Of a stretch of DNA of 10,571 nucleotides, positions 1-7,017 are shown piece by piece. Both the position numbers and the translations under genes were made by a program. The notes beneath the pieces were generated by a model. The model did no database searches. It was given only the letters and a program-made list of their open reading frames with translations, and was not told where the DNA came from. This DNA comes from JAGDXZ01 sp049966915. GTDB taxonomy: Archaea > Micrarchaeota > Micrarchaeia > Micrarchaeales > CABMGC01. Position 1 is the first letter of the stretch. Every line of letters begins with the position of its first letter. Location: assembly GCA_049966915.1 (NCBI GenBank), contig JBMFTS010000025.1:1-10571 (forward strand). Reading direction: 5' to 3'.

Positions 1-7
1 CAGAAGG

Positions 8-16
8 TATTTATAA
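8..16 (+). promoter_or_regulatory. TATA box for tRNA-Gly
   Basis: The AT-rich string TATTTATAA is centred about 26 bases before the first base of the tRNA, the normal archaeal TATA-to-start distance. The core TTTATAACTT is repeated almost exactly at 4708, before another gene. The call is from position and sequence only. Confidence 0.6.
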
Positions 17-38
17 CTTAGAACAAAATTGTGATAGA

Positions 39-111
39 GCGATCGTAGTCCAGCCTGGTAGGACCTTGGCCTTCCAAGCCAAAGACCCGGGTTCAAATCC
101 CGGCGGTCGCA
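39..111 (+). tRNA. tRNA-Gly, anticodon TCC
   Basis: The sequence folds as a full cloverleaf and reads GGA glycine codons. The acceptor stem pairs 39-45 (GCGATCG) with 104-110 (CGGTCGC), with one G-U pair. The D stem is 48-51 with 61-64. The anticodon stem is 66-70 with 78-82, around a 7-base loop with TCC at 73-75. The variable loop is 4 bases, the T stem CCGGG/CCCGG encloses TTCAAAT, and the discriminator is A at 111. There is no intron and CCA is not encoded. The T arm plus variable loop (83-103) is identical to that of the tRNA-Glu gene at 9955-9975. Confidence 0.96.
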
Positions 112-135
112 TGACCGCTATTTCAGGGCGCAGGC

Positions 136-414
136 ATGAAAGCGCATTACATAGTACGCGGAGTTGTGCAGGGAGTTGGCTACAGGGCGTTTGTAATGGG
201 TCTGGCAAAGCAGTACGGCATAAGCGGCTTTGTCAGAAACCTTACCGACGGAAGCGTAGAGATAATTGCAGTTGCAAGCAGCGAGGTGCTTGCGCAATTC
301 AAAAAAGAGCTTGCTGCGTATTCCGAAGGCGGTGCCAGCGTCGACAACATAGAGGAAACAGACTACAATGCAGAACAAAACGACGCTGAATTCGATGGCT
401 TTCGCATAAGATGA
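136..414 (+). CDS. acyP: Acylphosphatase
   Basis: This 92-residue protein has the usual length of a stand-alone acylphosphatase, a small cytoplasmic enzyme that hydrolyses acyl phosphates such as carbamoyl phosphate or 1,3-bisphosphoglycerate. The signature GVVQGVGYR is at residues 9-17, with the phosphate-binding Arg17. The second signature, VRNLTDGSVE at 33-42, carries the catalytic Asn35. The start ATG lies 24 bases after the tRNA-Gly gene. I see neither a good TATA box nor a clear GGTG ribosome site in that gap, so it is probably cotranscribed with the tRNA and released by tRNA 3' processing; this is inference. The gene converges on the nuclease gene ending at 462. The domain also occurs at the N-terminus of HypF, but nothing here continues into HypF. 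Confidence 0.95.
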   Translation: MKAHYIVRGVVQGVGYRAFVMGLAKQYGISGFVRNLTDGSVEIIAVASSEVLAQFKKELAAYSEGGASVDNIEETDYNAEQNDAEFDGFRIR

Positions 415-461
415 CATTTGGGCATTGTGCTTCATTGATTGCACTAGCCGCAGAAATCATT

Positions 462-1778
462 TTACAACTCAAGCGAAGAGCCAAGAGTAGGCACATGCAC
501 AGCGTACTTGTTCTTGATAGCGTTTGCGAACTCGCCCATCTTTCCCGCTTCGCCATGCACTATTATCACGCTTTTTAGCCCGCTTACCTTGTCCATGAAC
601 TTCACGAGCGAAGGCCTGTCGGCGTGCGCGGACAGCTTGTACTGCTCCACTTTCATGCGTATGTCAAGCTTTTTGCCGTTTATCTCTATGTTCCTGTCGC
701 CTTCTATGAGCTTCCTGCCCGGCGTGCCAACCGCCTGGTAGCCCACAAAAACAAGCTTTGCGTTTTCGTTTGACGCAAGCTTCTCTAAATACTTCACCAC
801 AGGCCCACCCTTGAGCATGCCGCTCGTTGTCACCACTATGCACGCCTCTTTGCTCTCTATAACGCTGCTTCTTTCGCGCCTGCCGTTTACCTCGTGGAAG
901 AACTTACTCTTGAACGGGTCCTCGTCGCTCATAAGGATCTGCTTTTGCAGCTCTTCTCTGCAAAATATGACGTTGTGCCTGTATATGCGCATTGCCTTGT
1001 TTATCATGCCGTCCATGTATATGCGCGTTTGCGGCAGTATTTTGGAGCGCATGTAGTCGTTAAGTATGAAAAGCACTTCCTGCGCGCGGCCTACGGCGAA
1101 GCTTGGTATTATCAGCTTGTTGCCTGAGTTTATCGTTTCCTTTATGCTGTTTATGAAAGCGCCAAGCACAGCCTTCTCCGACGGAAACACGTCGTTGTCG
1201 CCGCCGTAGGTGCTCTCGGTCATGAGCACGTCTGCGCTCAGATGTTCCGTATATGCCGGCGGAAGCAGGCGCGTGCTCCTCGTATTCATGTCACCAGTAT
1301 AAAGCAGCGACTTGCCAGTGAGCTTGTCAGTCACCTTTATCATGGCGCTGCCGAGTATATGCCCGGCAGGATACAGCTTTATGGCAAAGCTGCCCACTTC
1401 GAACTCCTTGAAATAGTCCACGTTGCGATAATGCTTTACCATCTTTGCCACGCCGGCTTTGCTAACCTCGTCTGGCTTTGATATTTTAAGGTAGTCGCTC
1501 ACTATGACGTTCGCCAGCTCAAGCGTCGGCTTTGTGGCGTAAATGGGCCCGTCAAAGCCAAGGGAAACGAGATGCGGAAGATAGCCGCAGTGGTCGAGAT
1601 GCGCGTGCGACACCACCACGGCGCTCAACTTGCTTGCCTCTTCCTTAGGAATAAGCGGCAACTCTATCTGCTCGCCCAGCTTTACACCGGCGTCGAGCAG
1701 AATTTTCGTGTCCGCATTTTCTACAAGGAAACAGCTTCTTCCCACTTCGCCTGCTGCGCCGTAAAATGTGATCTTCAA
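462..1778 (-). CDS. Beta-CASP metallo-beta-lactamase RNase (aCPSF2-like)
   Basis: A 438-residue RNase of the CPSF73-like branch, expected to act as endo- and/or 5'-3' exonuclease in mRNA 3'-end formation or decay. All zinc-binding and catalytic motifs are present: Asp29, HAHLDH at 58-63, His140 in AGHILGSA, Asp163 in YTGD, then beta-CASP motifs A (Glu188, TESTYG), B (His385, SAHAD) and C (His408, VHGE). No N-terminal KH domains are present, which separates it from aCPSF1, and its length fits aCPSF2. The opening FYGAAGEVGRS is CPSF-type rather than RNase J-type. Two tandem TTG codons lie at 1781 and 1778. I chose 1778 because GGTG at 1787-1784 is then exactly 5 bases upstream, as in neighbouring genes. 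That GGTG overlaps the TAG stop of the coiled-coil gene, implying translational coupling. Whether endo- or exonuclease activity dominates cannot be read from sequence. Confidence 0.9.
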   Translation of the reverse strand: MKITFYGAAGEVGRSCFLVENADTKILLDAGVKLGEQIELPLIPKEEASKLSAVVVSHAHLDHCGYLPHLVSLGFDGPIYATKPTLELANVIVSDYLKISKPDEVSKAGVAKMVKHYRNVDYFKEFEVGSFAIKLYPAGHILGSAMIKVTDKLTGKSLLYTGDMNTRSTRLLPPAYTEHLSADVLMTESTYGGDNDVFPSEKAVLGAFINSIKETINSGNKLIIPSFAVGRAQEVLFILNDYMRSKILPQTRIYMDGMINKAMRIYRHNVIFCREELQKQILMSDEDPFKSKFFHEVNGRRERSSVIESKEACIVVTTSGMLKGGPVVKYLEKLASNENAKLVFVGYQAVGTPGRKLIEGDRNIEINGKKLDIRMKVEQYKLSAHADRPSLVKFMDKVSGLKSVIIVHGEAGKMGEFANAIKNKYAVHVPTLGSSLEL

Positions 1779-1786
1779 CAAAACAC

Positions 1787-2503
1787 CTAGACCTGACCTT
1801 GAGTCTGCTGCGGCTGCTGCTTGGCTTCGTCTGCATTCTGCTCCTTTGCGTTTGCCTTTTTCTTTGTCTTTATTACTGCTATGTCCTGCATGCTTATGGT
1901 GAGAGGCGCTGCAGCGCTTTGCGGCTGCCTGTGCTGGCGTTCCCTTTTCGGCCTAGTGGCCACTCCCAGCTTTGCGCGCAACATGTCTATCTGCTTGCCC
2001 GTTTCGGCTATTGCAGCGTTAAGCTCCTCTTCGCGCTTGGTAAGCTGAGCTATGTCCTGTTCTACAAGCTGCGCCTTGCCCCTGAGCTTCTGCGAAGCTA
2101 TCGCCTCGCGCAGCTGCGCCTCGACGTCGCCAAGGCGCTTGAGCAACGAGCGCTCCTCGTCAAGCGTCCTTGCTTCGGTGGAAATCTTGAACTCAAGAAC
2201 CTCCTTCATGTGCTTGAGCCTGCCTATGCTCTTGTACTTTTCGTCAAGCGAAACGAGCTTCGACAGTGCTTCTGCCTCGCTCTTCTTGTAAGCAAGCCTG
2301 CCGCGTATGCGGCTGACCTGTGCTATAAGCTCGCGCCTCTTCGAGAACGCGTCGTCTATCTCTTTTTGTATTGCTTTCGCAGCGTCCGCAGCTCCGGCGC
2401 GGGCTTCGCTAGTGCCTACTCCTGCTTTTGAATTTGCCGCAGAAGCAGAGGCGCTCTCGGCTTCGTGCTCCGCAGCGTGTACTCCTTCTTTTGCTTCGTT
2501 CAG
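1787..2503 (-). CDS. Archaeal coiled-coil protein, probable CTG start
   Basis: This 238-residue protein is predicted to be largely helical, with heptad-like charged and leucine-rich stretches at about residues 45-180, resembling from memory the uncharacterised archaeal coiled-coil family COG1340. An Ala/Gly/Ser-rich head (about 10-40) precedes the coil, and the C-terminus is Lys-, Gln- and Ala-rich, ending QQTQGQV. The first ATG, at 2209, would give only 140 residues and start mid-coil. The same frame stays open upstream to a TGA at 2518-2516, and the extra 98 codons clearly continue the coil (RRELIAQVSRIRGRL and following). No ATG, GTG or TTG occurs in that extension. A CTG at 2503-2501 overlaps the previous gene's stop as CTGA and is preceded by AGGCGGT, one mismatch from a perfect Shine-Dalgarno. 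Frame and extension are well supported; the exact start is less sure. Function is unknown, and its tight coupling to the following nuclease gene hints at a shared role. Confidence 0.75.
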   Translation of the reverse strand: MNEAKEGVHAAEHEAESASASAANSKAGVGTSEARAGAADAAKAIQKEIDDAFSKRRELIAQVSRIRGRLAYKKSEAEALSKLVSLDEKYKSIGRLKHMKEVLEFKISTEARTLDEERSLLKRLGDVEAQLREAIASQKLRGKAQLVEQDIAQLTKREEELNAAIAETGKQIDMLRAKLGVATRPKRERQHRQPQSAAAPLTISMQDIAVIKTKKKANAKEQNADEAKQQPQQTQGQV

Positions 2504-3651
2504 TAAACCGCCTTGTCAATCGTATTTTCATAAACCTTTTCCAGTCTGTCAGTAACCTTTTCAATAGAAAACATGCGCGCAGTGCTTATTGCGCCTTTTT
2601 TATATGCATCAACGTTATTTAAAACCTTTTCTATGCCTCTCGCGCAAGCAAGGTAATTGCCGCTGAAGCGCTCGCCGCTGTACTTGCTCTTGACAAACTC
2701 GTTGAGCACGGGCGTGCTTGCGGCAACGACTGGCTTGCCAACGCTCATGGCCTCTAGGCACACTATGCCCTGCGTCTCGAACGTCGAAGGTAGGCAAAGC
2801 ACGTCGCTGGCAGCGTAAAGGCTAGGCAGCAGCTCGGGCTTTACGAAGCCCAAGAACTTGACGCTAGAGCCTATGCCCAACTTGTGCACAACGCTTGTGT
2901 ATTTGTCAAGCATTGGCCCTGTGCCTCCGATTATGAACTCTATGTCATTCCTCTTCGCCGCAATATATTTTGCGGCTTTTATTAGCGTGTCTATCTTTTT
3001 CTCGTGGCTTATCCTGCCGAGGTAAAGCACGTGCCTCTTCTTCGGGCTTATGCCAAAATGCTTCATTGCAGGCCGGGGGCTCGCGTTCTCGTTGAAAACG
3101 CCGGTGTCGATGCCGTTTGGCACGACCACTACGTTGCCTATCCTGCGCTTTTCCAGCATGCTTTTTATGGTGTTGCTTGGCGCTATCACCGTGTCGCACC
3201 TTCTGTAGAAAAACTTTATGTATTTCCACAAGTATTTCTTGTAAAACCCGCGCATGCTCCTGGGATAGTATATCTCCAGCGACCTGTCATTGAAAAGCGT
3301 GTGGAAAGAGCCCACAAGCGGGTATCTGCCCAGCCTTGCGGCAAGCAAGCCGTTGAAGCCGAGCGTAAACGGCGTCTGCGCGTGTATTATGTCTATTTTC
3401 AGCCTGCTGAGCTTGAGAATCGAATGGTACGGAAATATTGCCGCGCTGTACTGCGGGTACGGCTTGAACTTTATGCCAGTATGCACAAAAACGTCGCTTG
3501 TTTCGTATTTTTTCTTGCTAGAAAGAGTACCTGATGTGAATATGAATACCTTGTGGCCCCTTCTTTCAAGTTCCTTCTTGAACGAAAGCATTGAAGTTAC
3601 AACGCCGTCGACAGCTGGCAGGTAAGTATCAGAATAAAACGCTATGCGCAA
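2500..3651 (-). CDS. GT4 family glycosyltransferase (GT-B fold)
   Basis: A 383-residue retaining glycosyltransferase that should transfer a sugar from a nucleotide-sugar donor, most likely to a lipid or surface glycan at the inner membrane face. The N-terminal domain opens MRIAFYSDTYLPAVDGV, with HAQTPFTLG at 90-98 and the acceptor-side His117 in GSFHTLF. The C-terminal donor domain has PNGID (178-182), LGRISHEKKIDTLI (211-224) and the EX7E motif, Glu292 and Glu300, followed by GKPVVAAS. A basic-aromatic stretch, KKYLWKYIKFFYRR at 138-151, resembles the membrane-docking patches of monotopic GT4 lipid glucosyltransferases; no transmembrane helix is seen. A longer reading from TTG at 3690 is possible, but TTG at 3651 gives the family-typical N-terminus and has GGTGA at 3660-3656 at the usual spacing. 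The stop overlaps the next gene's CTG. Donor and acceptor cannot be told from sequence; closest in style to diacylglycerol glycosyltransferases. Confidence 0.88.
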   Translation of the reverse strand: MRIAFYSDTYLPAVDGVVTSMLSFKKELERRGHKVFIFTSGTLSSKKKYETSDVFVHTGIKFKPYPQYSAAIFPYHSILKLSRLKIDIIHAQTPFTLGFNGLLAARLGRYPLVGSFHTLFNDRSLEIYYPRSMRGFYKKYLWKYIKFFYRRCDTVIAPSNTIKSMLEKRRIGNVVVVPNGIDTGVFNENASPRPAMKHFGISPKKRHVLYLGRISHEKKIDTLIKAAKYIAAKRNDIEFIIGGTGPMLDKYTSVVHKLGIGSSVKFLGFVKPELLPSLYAASDVLCLPSTFETQGIVCLEAMSVGKPVVAASTPVLNEFVKSKYSGERFSGNYLACARGIEKVLNNVDAYKKGAISTARMFSIEKVTDRLEKVYENTIDKAVY

Positions 3652-3676
3652 ATTTTCACCGAAATTCGAAAGGTTA

Positions 3677-3687
3677 TGCAATATAAA
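3677..3687 (-). promoter_or_regulatory. Possible TATA box before the glycosyltransferase
   Basis: The minus strand reads TTTATATTGC in the 64-base gap between uL15 and the glycosyltransferase. Its centre is about 32 bases before the chosen TTG start, so an internal promoter would give a very short leader that barely includes the GGTGA site. The gene may also be read through from uL15. Confidence 0.35.
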
Positions 3688-3715
3688 CAAACAACGTGAT
3701 TACAAACGGCGCCAT

Positions 3716-4159
3716 TCAGGCGCTGGCCTGCTCTGGCTTTTTCTGCACGGCCGCGCTCTCGAGCAGCACAGGCGTGCCACCTGCTGAAGTTATTTTCTTC
3801 TTGGCGTTTGCAGAAAACGCGCTGGCTTTTACCACCGCTGGAACAGTAATGGCTCCGCTGCCAAGCACCTTGTAGCCTATAAGCTCTATTGTAGGATTTT
3901 GGCCCAGAGATTTGGCCTGTTTGTCAAGCTCTGACAGGCTTATTTCCTGCAGGCGCTCCGCCTTGCCCTTGTAGCTGAAAAAGCCTTTCGAATACATGCT
4001 TTCGCGCTCGTAAACGAGCCTGTAGGTAAGCTTGTGCTTCCTGCCGGCCCTTCCTACGCCGCCCCTGTCGCCAGCACCGCGATTGTTTTTTATGTTTCCG
4101 GCGCCCCAGCGCCTGTTGCCCAAGTATTTCCTTGACTTTTTCTTTATGCGCAAAACCAT
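3716..4159 (-). CDS. rpl15: Large-subunit ribosomal protein uL15 (L15)
   Basis: A 147-residue protein of the 50S subunit, archaeal/eukaryotic type (L27a-like). The basic, glycine-rich N-terminal extension that threads into rRNA is clear (KSRKYLGNRRWGAGNIKNNR, then GAGDRGGVGRAGRKHK). The globular part holds the family signature at about 95-134 (GYKVLGSGAI, KASAFSANAKKKI, AGGTPVLL). A short Ala/Gln/Lys tail, QKKPEQASA, follows. Translation starts at ATG with GGTG at 4168-4165, 5 bases upstream; that site overlaps the uL30 stop as TAGGTG, so the two are coupled. In most archaea uL15 is followed by secY; here a glycosyltransferase follows instead. Confidence 0.97.
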   Translation of the reverse strand: MVLRIKKKSRKYLGNRRWGAGNIKNNRGAGDRGGVGRAGRKHKLTYRLVYERESMYSKGFFSYKGKAERLQEISLSELDKQAKSLGQNPTIELIGYKVLGSGAITVPAVVKASAFSANAKKKITSAGGTPVLLESAAVQKKPEQASA

Positions 4160-4167
4160 GACAGCAC

Positions 4168-4590
4168 CTACACCATGCGCCTTATGAGCTCGTTTATCGC
4201 ATTGCCACGATAACCCAGCGCGCCGCCGTGGCCGTAGGGTTTCCGCGTACCCTTATAGCCGTGCCTGGGAGGATGCAGCCTTATGGGCATTTGCACAACG
4301 TCGCGCAGCGGCTTTGCGCCACTGGCTATTGCGGCAAGCTCTTCGCTGCTGAGCTTCAAGCCCTCGCTTTCGAGCACTTTTGCCAGAACGTCACTCGATA
4401 TCTCGCCGTATGCTATGTAGCTGCTGCACTTGGCTATCATGCCTATGCTAGAGTCGGTAGCGCGCACAAGCGCAAGGTTGTTCGGGTGCTTCAGGCCGAG
4501 CCTGTCAAGCGTCTCTGCTATGTCCTTCCTTACGCCGACGGTGCCCCTGACTCTGACTATAGCGATTAACGAATCCTTTTTCACTACCAT
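4168..4590 (-). CDS. rpl30: Large-subunit ribosomal protein uL30 (L30), archaeal long form
   Basis: A 140-residue 50S protein. The L30 ferredoxin-like core is visible in LIAIVRVRGTVGVRKDIAETL (residues 8-28), LGLKHPNN, and GMIAKCSSYIAYGEIS (50-65). The archaeal/eukaryotic C-terminal extension, HPPRHGYKG with GHGGALGYRGNAINELIRRM, separates it from the short bacterial L30. The common NHC segment reads NNLA here. It is first in the minus-strand operon and just upstream of uL15, the conserved spc order, but no uS5 or uL18 precedes it: the next gene upstream is divergent. There is no clear Shine-Dalgarno before the ATG, consistent with a short leader from the TATA-like element at 4629-4637. Confidence 0.96.
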   Translation of the reverse strand: MVVKKDSLIAIVRVRGTVGVRKDIAETLDRLGLKHPNNLALVRATDSSIGMIAKCSSYIAYGEISSDVLAKVLESEGLKLSSEELAAIASGAKPLRDVVQMPIRLHPPRHGYKGTRKPYGHGGALGYRGNAINELIRRMV

Positions 4591-4628
4591 AAGAACACGT
4601 TTTCTAAAAGCACATCAAGTGTTGCTTG

Positions 4629-4637
4629 TAATATTTA
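4629..4637 (-). promoter_or_regulatory. TATA box for the uL30 operon
   Basis: The minus strand reads TAAATATTA. A start about 26 bases downstream would fall near 4607, giving a leader of roughly 17 bases before the uL30 ATG. Based on position and composition only. Confidence 0.5.
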
Positions 4638-4707
4638 CTTGCTACATGCTTTTTAAGCTTGCTGTAAATGCGTGGCTGCGCTTGCACATGCGACCATACG
4701 CTTATCC

Positions 4708-4714
4708 TTTATAA
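4708..4714 (+). promoter_or_regulatory. TATA box for the membrane protein/pheST operon
   Basis: TTTATAA (in CTTTATAACTTTAT) is centred 26 bases before the ATG at 4737, so transcription would begin at or next to the start codon and give a leaderless mRNA. The core matches the tRNA-Gly TATA element at 8-16. Confidence 0.55.
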
Positions 4715-4736
4715 CTTTATTGTTGTAATTGCTAAT

Positions 4737-5504
4737 ATGAATGGCGTTGAAGCTAAGCTCTTGCCCGTTGTGGCGCTTGCACTCGTGTTCGCGCTGCCTG
4801 CACTCTCCTTTGCGTACTTCAACGTAACAAGCCTCACTACAAACGTGTATTTAGGCAACAGCACAAGCGCGCAGGTTTCAGAAACTTTGCAGATATTCAT
4901 AAGCAACAGCTCGATAAGCAGCTACCTGCAGGACCGCGCAGCAGTAAACCAGACTCTTGGCAATTGGCAAAAGGTTCTTGGCACCAAACTTCTTATGCAG
5001 CACATATTCAACCCCAAGTCGAGCATAGCGAACTTTACGCTACTGCCCGGGCCTGTGGAAATGCACGGCAATAACGCGTCTACCAGCATTACTATGAGCT
5101 ACGTTGCCGAAAACGTCACCACGGTGAGCGGCATAGGCCCAAGGCAGTTCCTGTACACGTTCAACGACTCCTGCTTCAATTTCAGGCATACGGCAAGCGG
5201 CGAAGCGCTGTTTCCAAACGCTACTCTCAACATAATTCTGCCCAAGGGCGCAAAACTCGACCTGCCTGTCTATCCCATACCAGACTACCCATACAACTAT
5301 GCCAATGCAACGCAACTGTCATGGTTCGAAGGCGAGCCCCTGAATTCTTTTAGGCTTTCTTACACGATTACAGAATCGCTGCAGCAAGAAGTAATAGGCT
5401 TTTTCACTCACATGTACCCCCAGCATGCGGCAGTGGTATATGTGCTAATCGCCTTTGCGGCGGCGTTGGCAATAACCTATGCTTACAGGAAATTTGCTAA
5501 ATAA
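4737..5504 (+). CDS. Secreted, membrane-anchored glycoprotein-like protein of unknown function
   Basis: I do not recognise this 255-residue protein. Residues 7-25 form a hydrophobic signal segment (LLPVVALALVFALPALSFA), with a plausible cleavage or anchor site near residue 26. A polar outer domain of about 200 residues follows, then a C-terminal transmembrane helix at about 231-249 and a short basic cytoplasmic tail, YRKFAK. The outer domain contains ten N-X-S/T sequons (Asn 29, 41, 57, 71, 99, 113, 126, 143, 161, 190), suggesting heavy N-glycosylation, and beta-rich, Ig-like segments. The ATG at 4737 was preferred over an in-frame ATG at 4668 because it places the signal segment at the N-terminus and fits the TATA distance. 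It lies 9 bases before pheS and is probably cotranscribed, an odd partner for a tRNA synthetase. A surface-layer-associated or cell-surface role is a guess. Confidence 0.8.
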   Translation: MNGVEAKLLPVVALALVFALPALSFAYFNVTSLTTNVYLGNSTSAQVSETLQIFISNSSISSYLQDRAAVNQTLGNWQKVLGTKLLMQHIFNPKSSIANFTLLPGPVEMHGNNASTSITMSYVAENVTTVSGIGPRQFLYTFNDSCFNFRHTASGEALFPNATLNIILPKGAKLDLPVYPIPDYPYNYANATQLSWFEGEPLNSFRLSYTITESLQQEVIGFFTHMYPQHAAVVYVLIAFAAALAITYAYRKFAK

Positions 5505-5513
5505 GGCAATGTT

Positions 5514-7010
5514 ATGGCGCTGCACAGATACGAAGCACTTTTGTTGCGCGTACTGAGTGCTAGCGGCGGCTCTGCGGGCATGGCCACGCTCGTGGAAAAA
5601 TCCAAGCTAGGAAAAGACGCGGTGCAGTGGGCGCTCGAATCGCTCGCAGAAAAGAATGCGGTAAGGGTAGAACGCGAGGAAGAGCGCGAAGTCGCGCTAA
5701 GCGACGAGGCGAAATCCTATGCGGCTTCCGCTCTGCCCGAAGACTCCTTGCTTGAAAGACTCAGAAAAGGCCCTGTCAGGCTGAGCGAGTTGAGGAGCGA
5801 GCCGGAGCAGATAGGCATGAGATGGCTCAAGGCAAAGGGGCTTGCGCGCATTGCCGACGGCATGCTGCTGCTGACCGAGCAGGGCAGCGAATCAAAGGGC
5901 ACGGCTGCCGAATCCGTGCTAAAGCAACTTGCAAAAAACCCAAGCCAGGAGACGCTAAAAAGGCTTATGGACACAAACGCGGCCGAGATAAAAGAACTGG
6001 AGAGCAGGCACTTGATAAGCATAACGAAAAGACAGCGCATAATCGCGGCTGCGCTAAGCGAAAAAGGCAAGGAGCTAGCGAAGCAGGCAGAGACAGAAGC
6101 GCAGCACGCTAGCGAAATAACGACGCTTACCAAGGAAATGATAGCAAGCGGCTCTTGGAAAGGAGCCAGGTTCAGCAGCTACAACCTGCAGGCGCAAGTG
6201 GAAGGCGCCACGCCTGCAAGGGAGCACGTATTCAGAAGGCTTGCCAACCAGCTCAGGCTTGCTTATCTTGCAAACGGCTTTACCGAAATAAGAGGTCCGA
6301 TAGTAGAGCCGGCATTCTGGGTATTTGACTACTTGTTTGTGCCGCAGGACCATCCGGCAAGGGAGGTGCAGGACACGTTCTTTACGGAAACGCCTAGGGA
6401 ACTGCCGGTAAACGACAAGGCGCTCGTAAAGACGGTAAAGCGCTCGCACGAAGAAGGCTGGCACATGGACTGGCGCGAAGACGTGGCGAGGCAGGCTGTG
6501 CTAAGAACCCAGACTACAAATGTCACTGGAAGATATATTTACAAGATAGTGAGCGCTCTAAACAAAAACAAATACGCTTATGCGCTGCCCGTAAAGCTTT
6601 TCACAATAGGCAGGGTATTCAGGAACGAAAACCTGGATTACAAGCACCTTGCCGACTTCTACCAAACCGACGGCATAATAATAGGAGAAAACCTGACTCT
6701 GGCCAAGCTTTTCGACACGCTTCTCAAGCTCTACAAAGCCATAGGCATAGAAGTAAGGTTCAAGCCGTCGTATTTCCCATTCGTGGAGCCTGGGGTGGAG
6801 GTGGACATGCGCTTCGGCGGCGAATGGCTCGAAATGGGCGGAGCTGGAATTATACGCAGGGAGATAGTGGGCAATACAAAGAAAAACATAAACGTGCTGG
6901 CATGGGGCCTCGGGATGGAGCGCATTGTGCTCGCGAAGAACAAAAACATAAAAAGTATAGTAGACCTTTACAGCGAAAGCGTGGGCTGGCTAAGGAACAA
7001 CAGCGTGTAG
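5514..7010 (+). CDS. pheS: Phenylalanyl-tRNA synthetase alpha subunit
   Basis: The 498-residue catalytic subunit of the (alpha-beta)2 enzyme that charges tRNA-Phe in the cytoplasm. It is the archaeal/eukaryotic form: about 200 N-terminal residues contain winged-helix-like tRNA-binding repeats (for example 5-70, 78-125 and 133-195) and the class II catalytic domain follows. Seen there are the motif 1 region around HVFRRLANQLRLAYL (238-252), DHPAR (279-283), RTQTT (331-335), motif 2 FRNENLDYKH (369-378) and motif 3 GLGMERIVL (465-473). Length and motifs are normal. It starts 9 bases after the membrane-protein stop. AAGG at 5503-5506 is a weak ribosome site, so translation may depend on coupling. 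Confidence 0.97.
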   Translation: MALHRYEALLLRVLSASGGSAGMATLVEKSKLGKDAVQWALESLAEKNAVRVEREEEREVALSDEAKSYAASALPEDSLLERLRKGPVRLSELRSEPEQIGMRWLKAKGLARIADGMLLLTEQGSESKGTAAESVLKQLAKNPSQETLKRLMDTNAAEIKELESRHLISITKRQRIIAAALSEKGKELAKQAETEAQHASEITTLTKEMIASGSWKGARFSSYNLQAQVEGATPAREHVFRRLANQLRLAYLANGFTEIRGPIVEPAFWVFDYLFVPQDHPAREVQDTFFTETPRELPVNDKALVKTVKRSHEEGWHMDWREDVARQAVLRTQTTNVTGRYIYKIVSALNKNKYAYALPVKLFTIGRVFRNENLDYKHLADFYQTDGIIIGENLTLAKLFDTLLKLYKAIGIEVRFKPSYFPFVEPGVEVDMRFGGEWLEMGGAGIIRREIVGNTKKNINVLAWGLGMERIVLAKNKNIKSIVDLYSESVGWLRNNSV

Positions 7011-7017
7011 TGGTGCT

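Larger units (their letters stand above)
4591..4736. promoter_or_regulatory. Divergent promoter region between uL30 and the membrane-protein operon
   Basis: This 146-base stretch holds no gene. It separates two operons running outward: the ribosomal/nuclease operon on the minus strand and the membrane protein/pheST operon on the plus strand. TATA-like elements face each way (listed separately). Between them is T-rich DNA (CTTTTTAAGCTT near 4649) with no convincing operator repeat or RNA structure that I can see. Confidence 0.6.

Noticed and set aside
415..461. Terminator between acylphosphatase and the nuclease gene
   Set aside because: The 47-base convergent gap has only a short T run (460-463) and no clear hairpin or long T tract on either strand.
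1799..2431. A 210-codon open frame on the plus strand
   Set aside because: It lies wholly antisense to the coiled-coil gene. Its Leu/Cys-rich translation is what results from reading Glu/Lys/Ala/Ser codons backwards, and it has no ribosome site or domain.
3004..3534. A 176-codon open frame on the plus strand
   Set aside because: Antisense to the glycosyltransferase, whose motifs on the minus strand are unambiguous.
4591..4736. Small RNA or riboswitch in the divergent gap
   Set aside because: Only weak short inverted matches (such as AAGCAC with GTGTTGCTT near 4608-4626) were found; too imperfect to support an RNA call.
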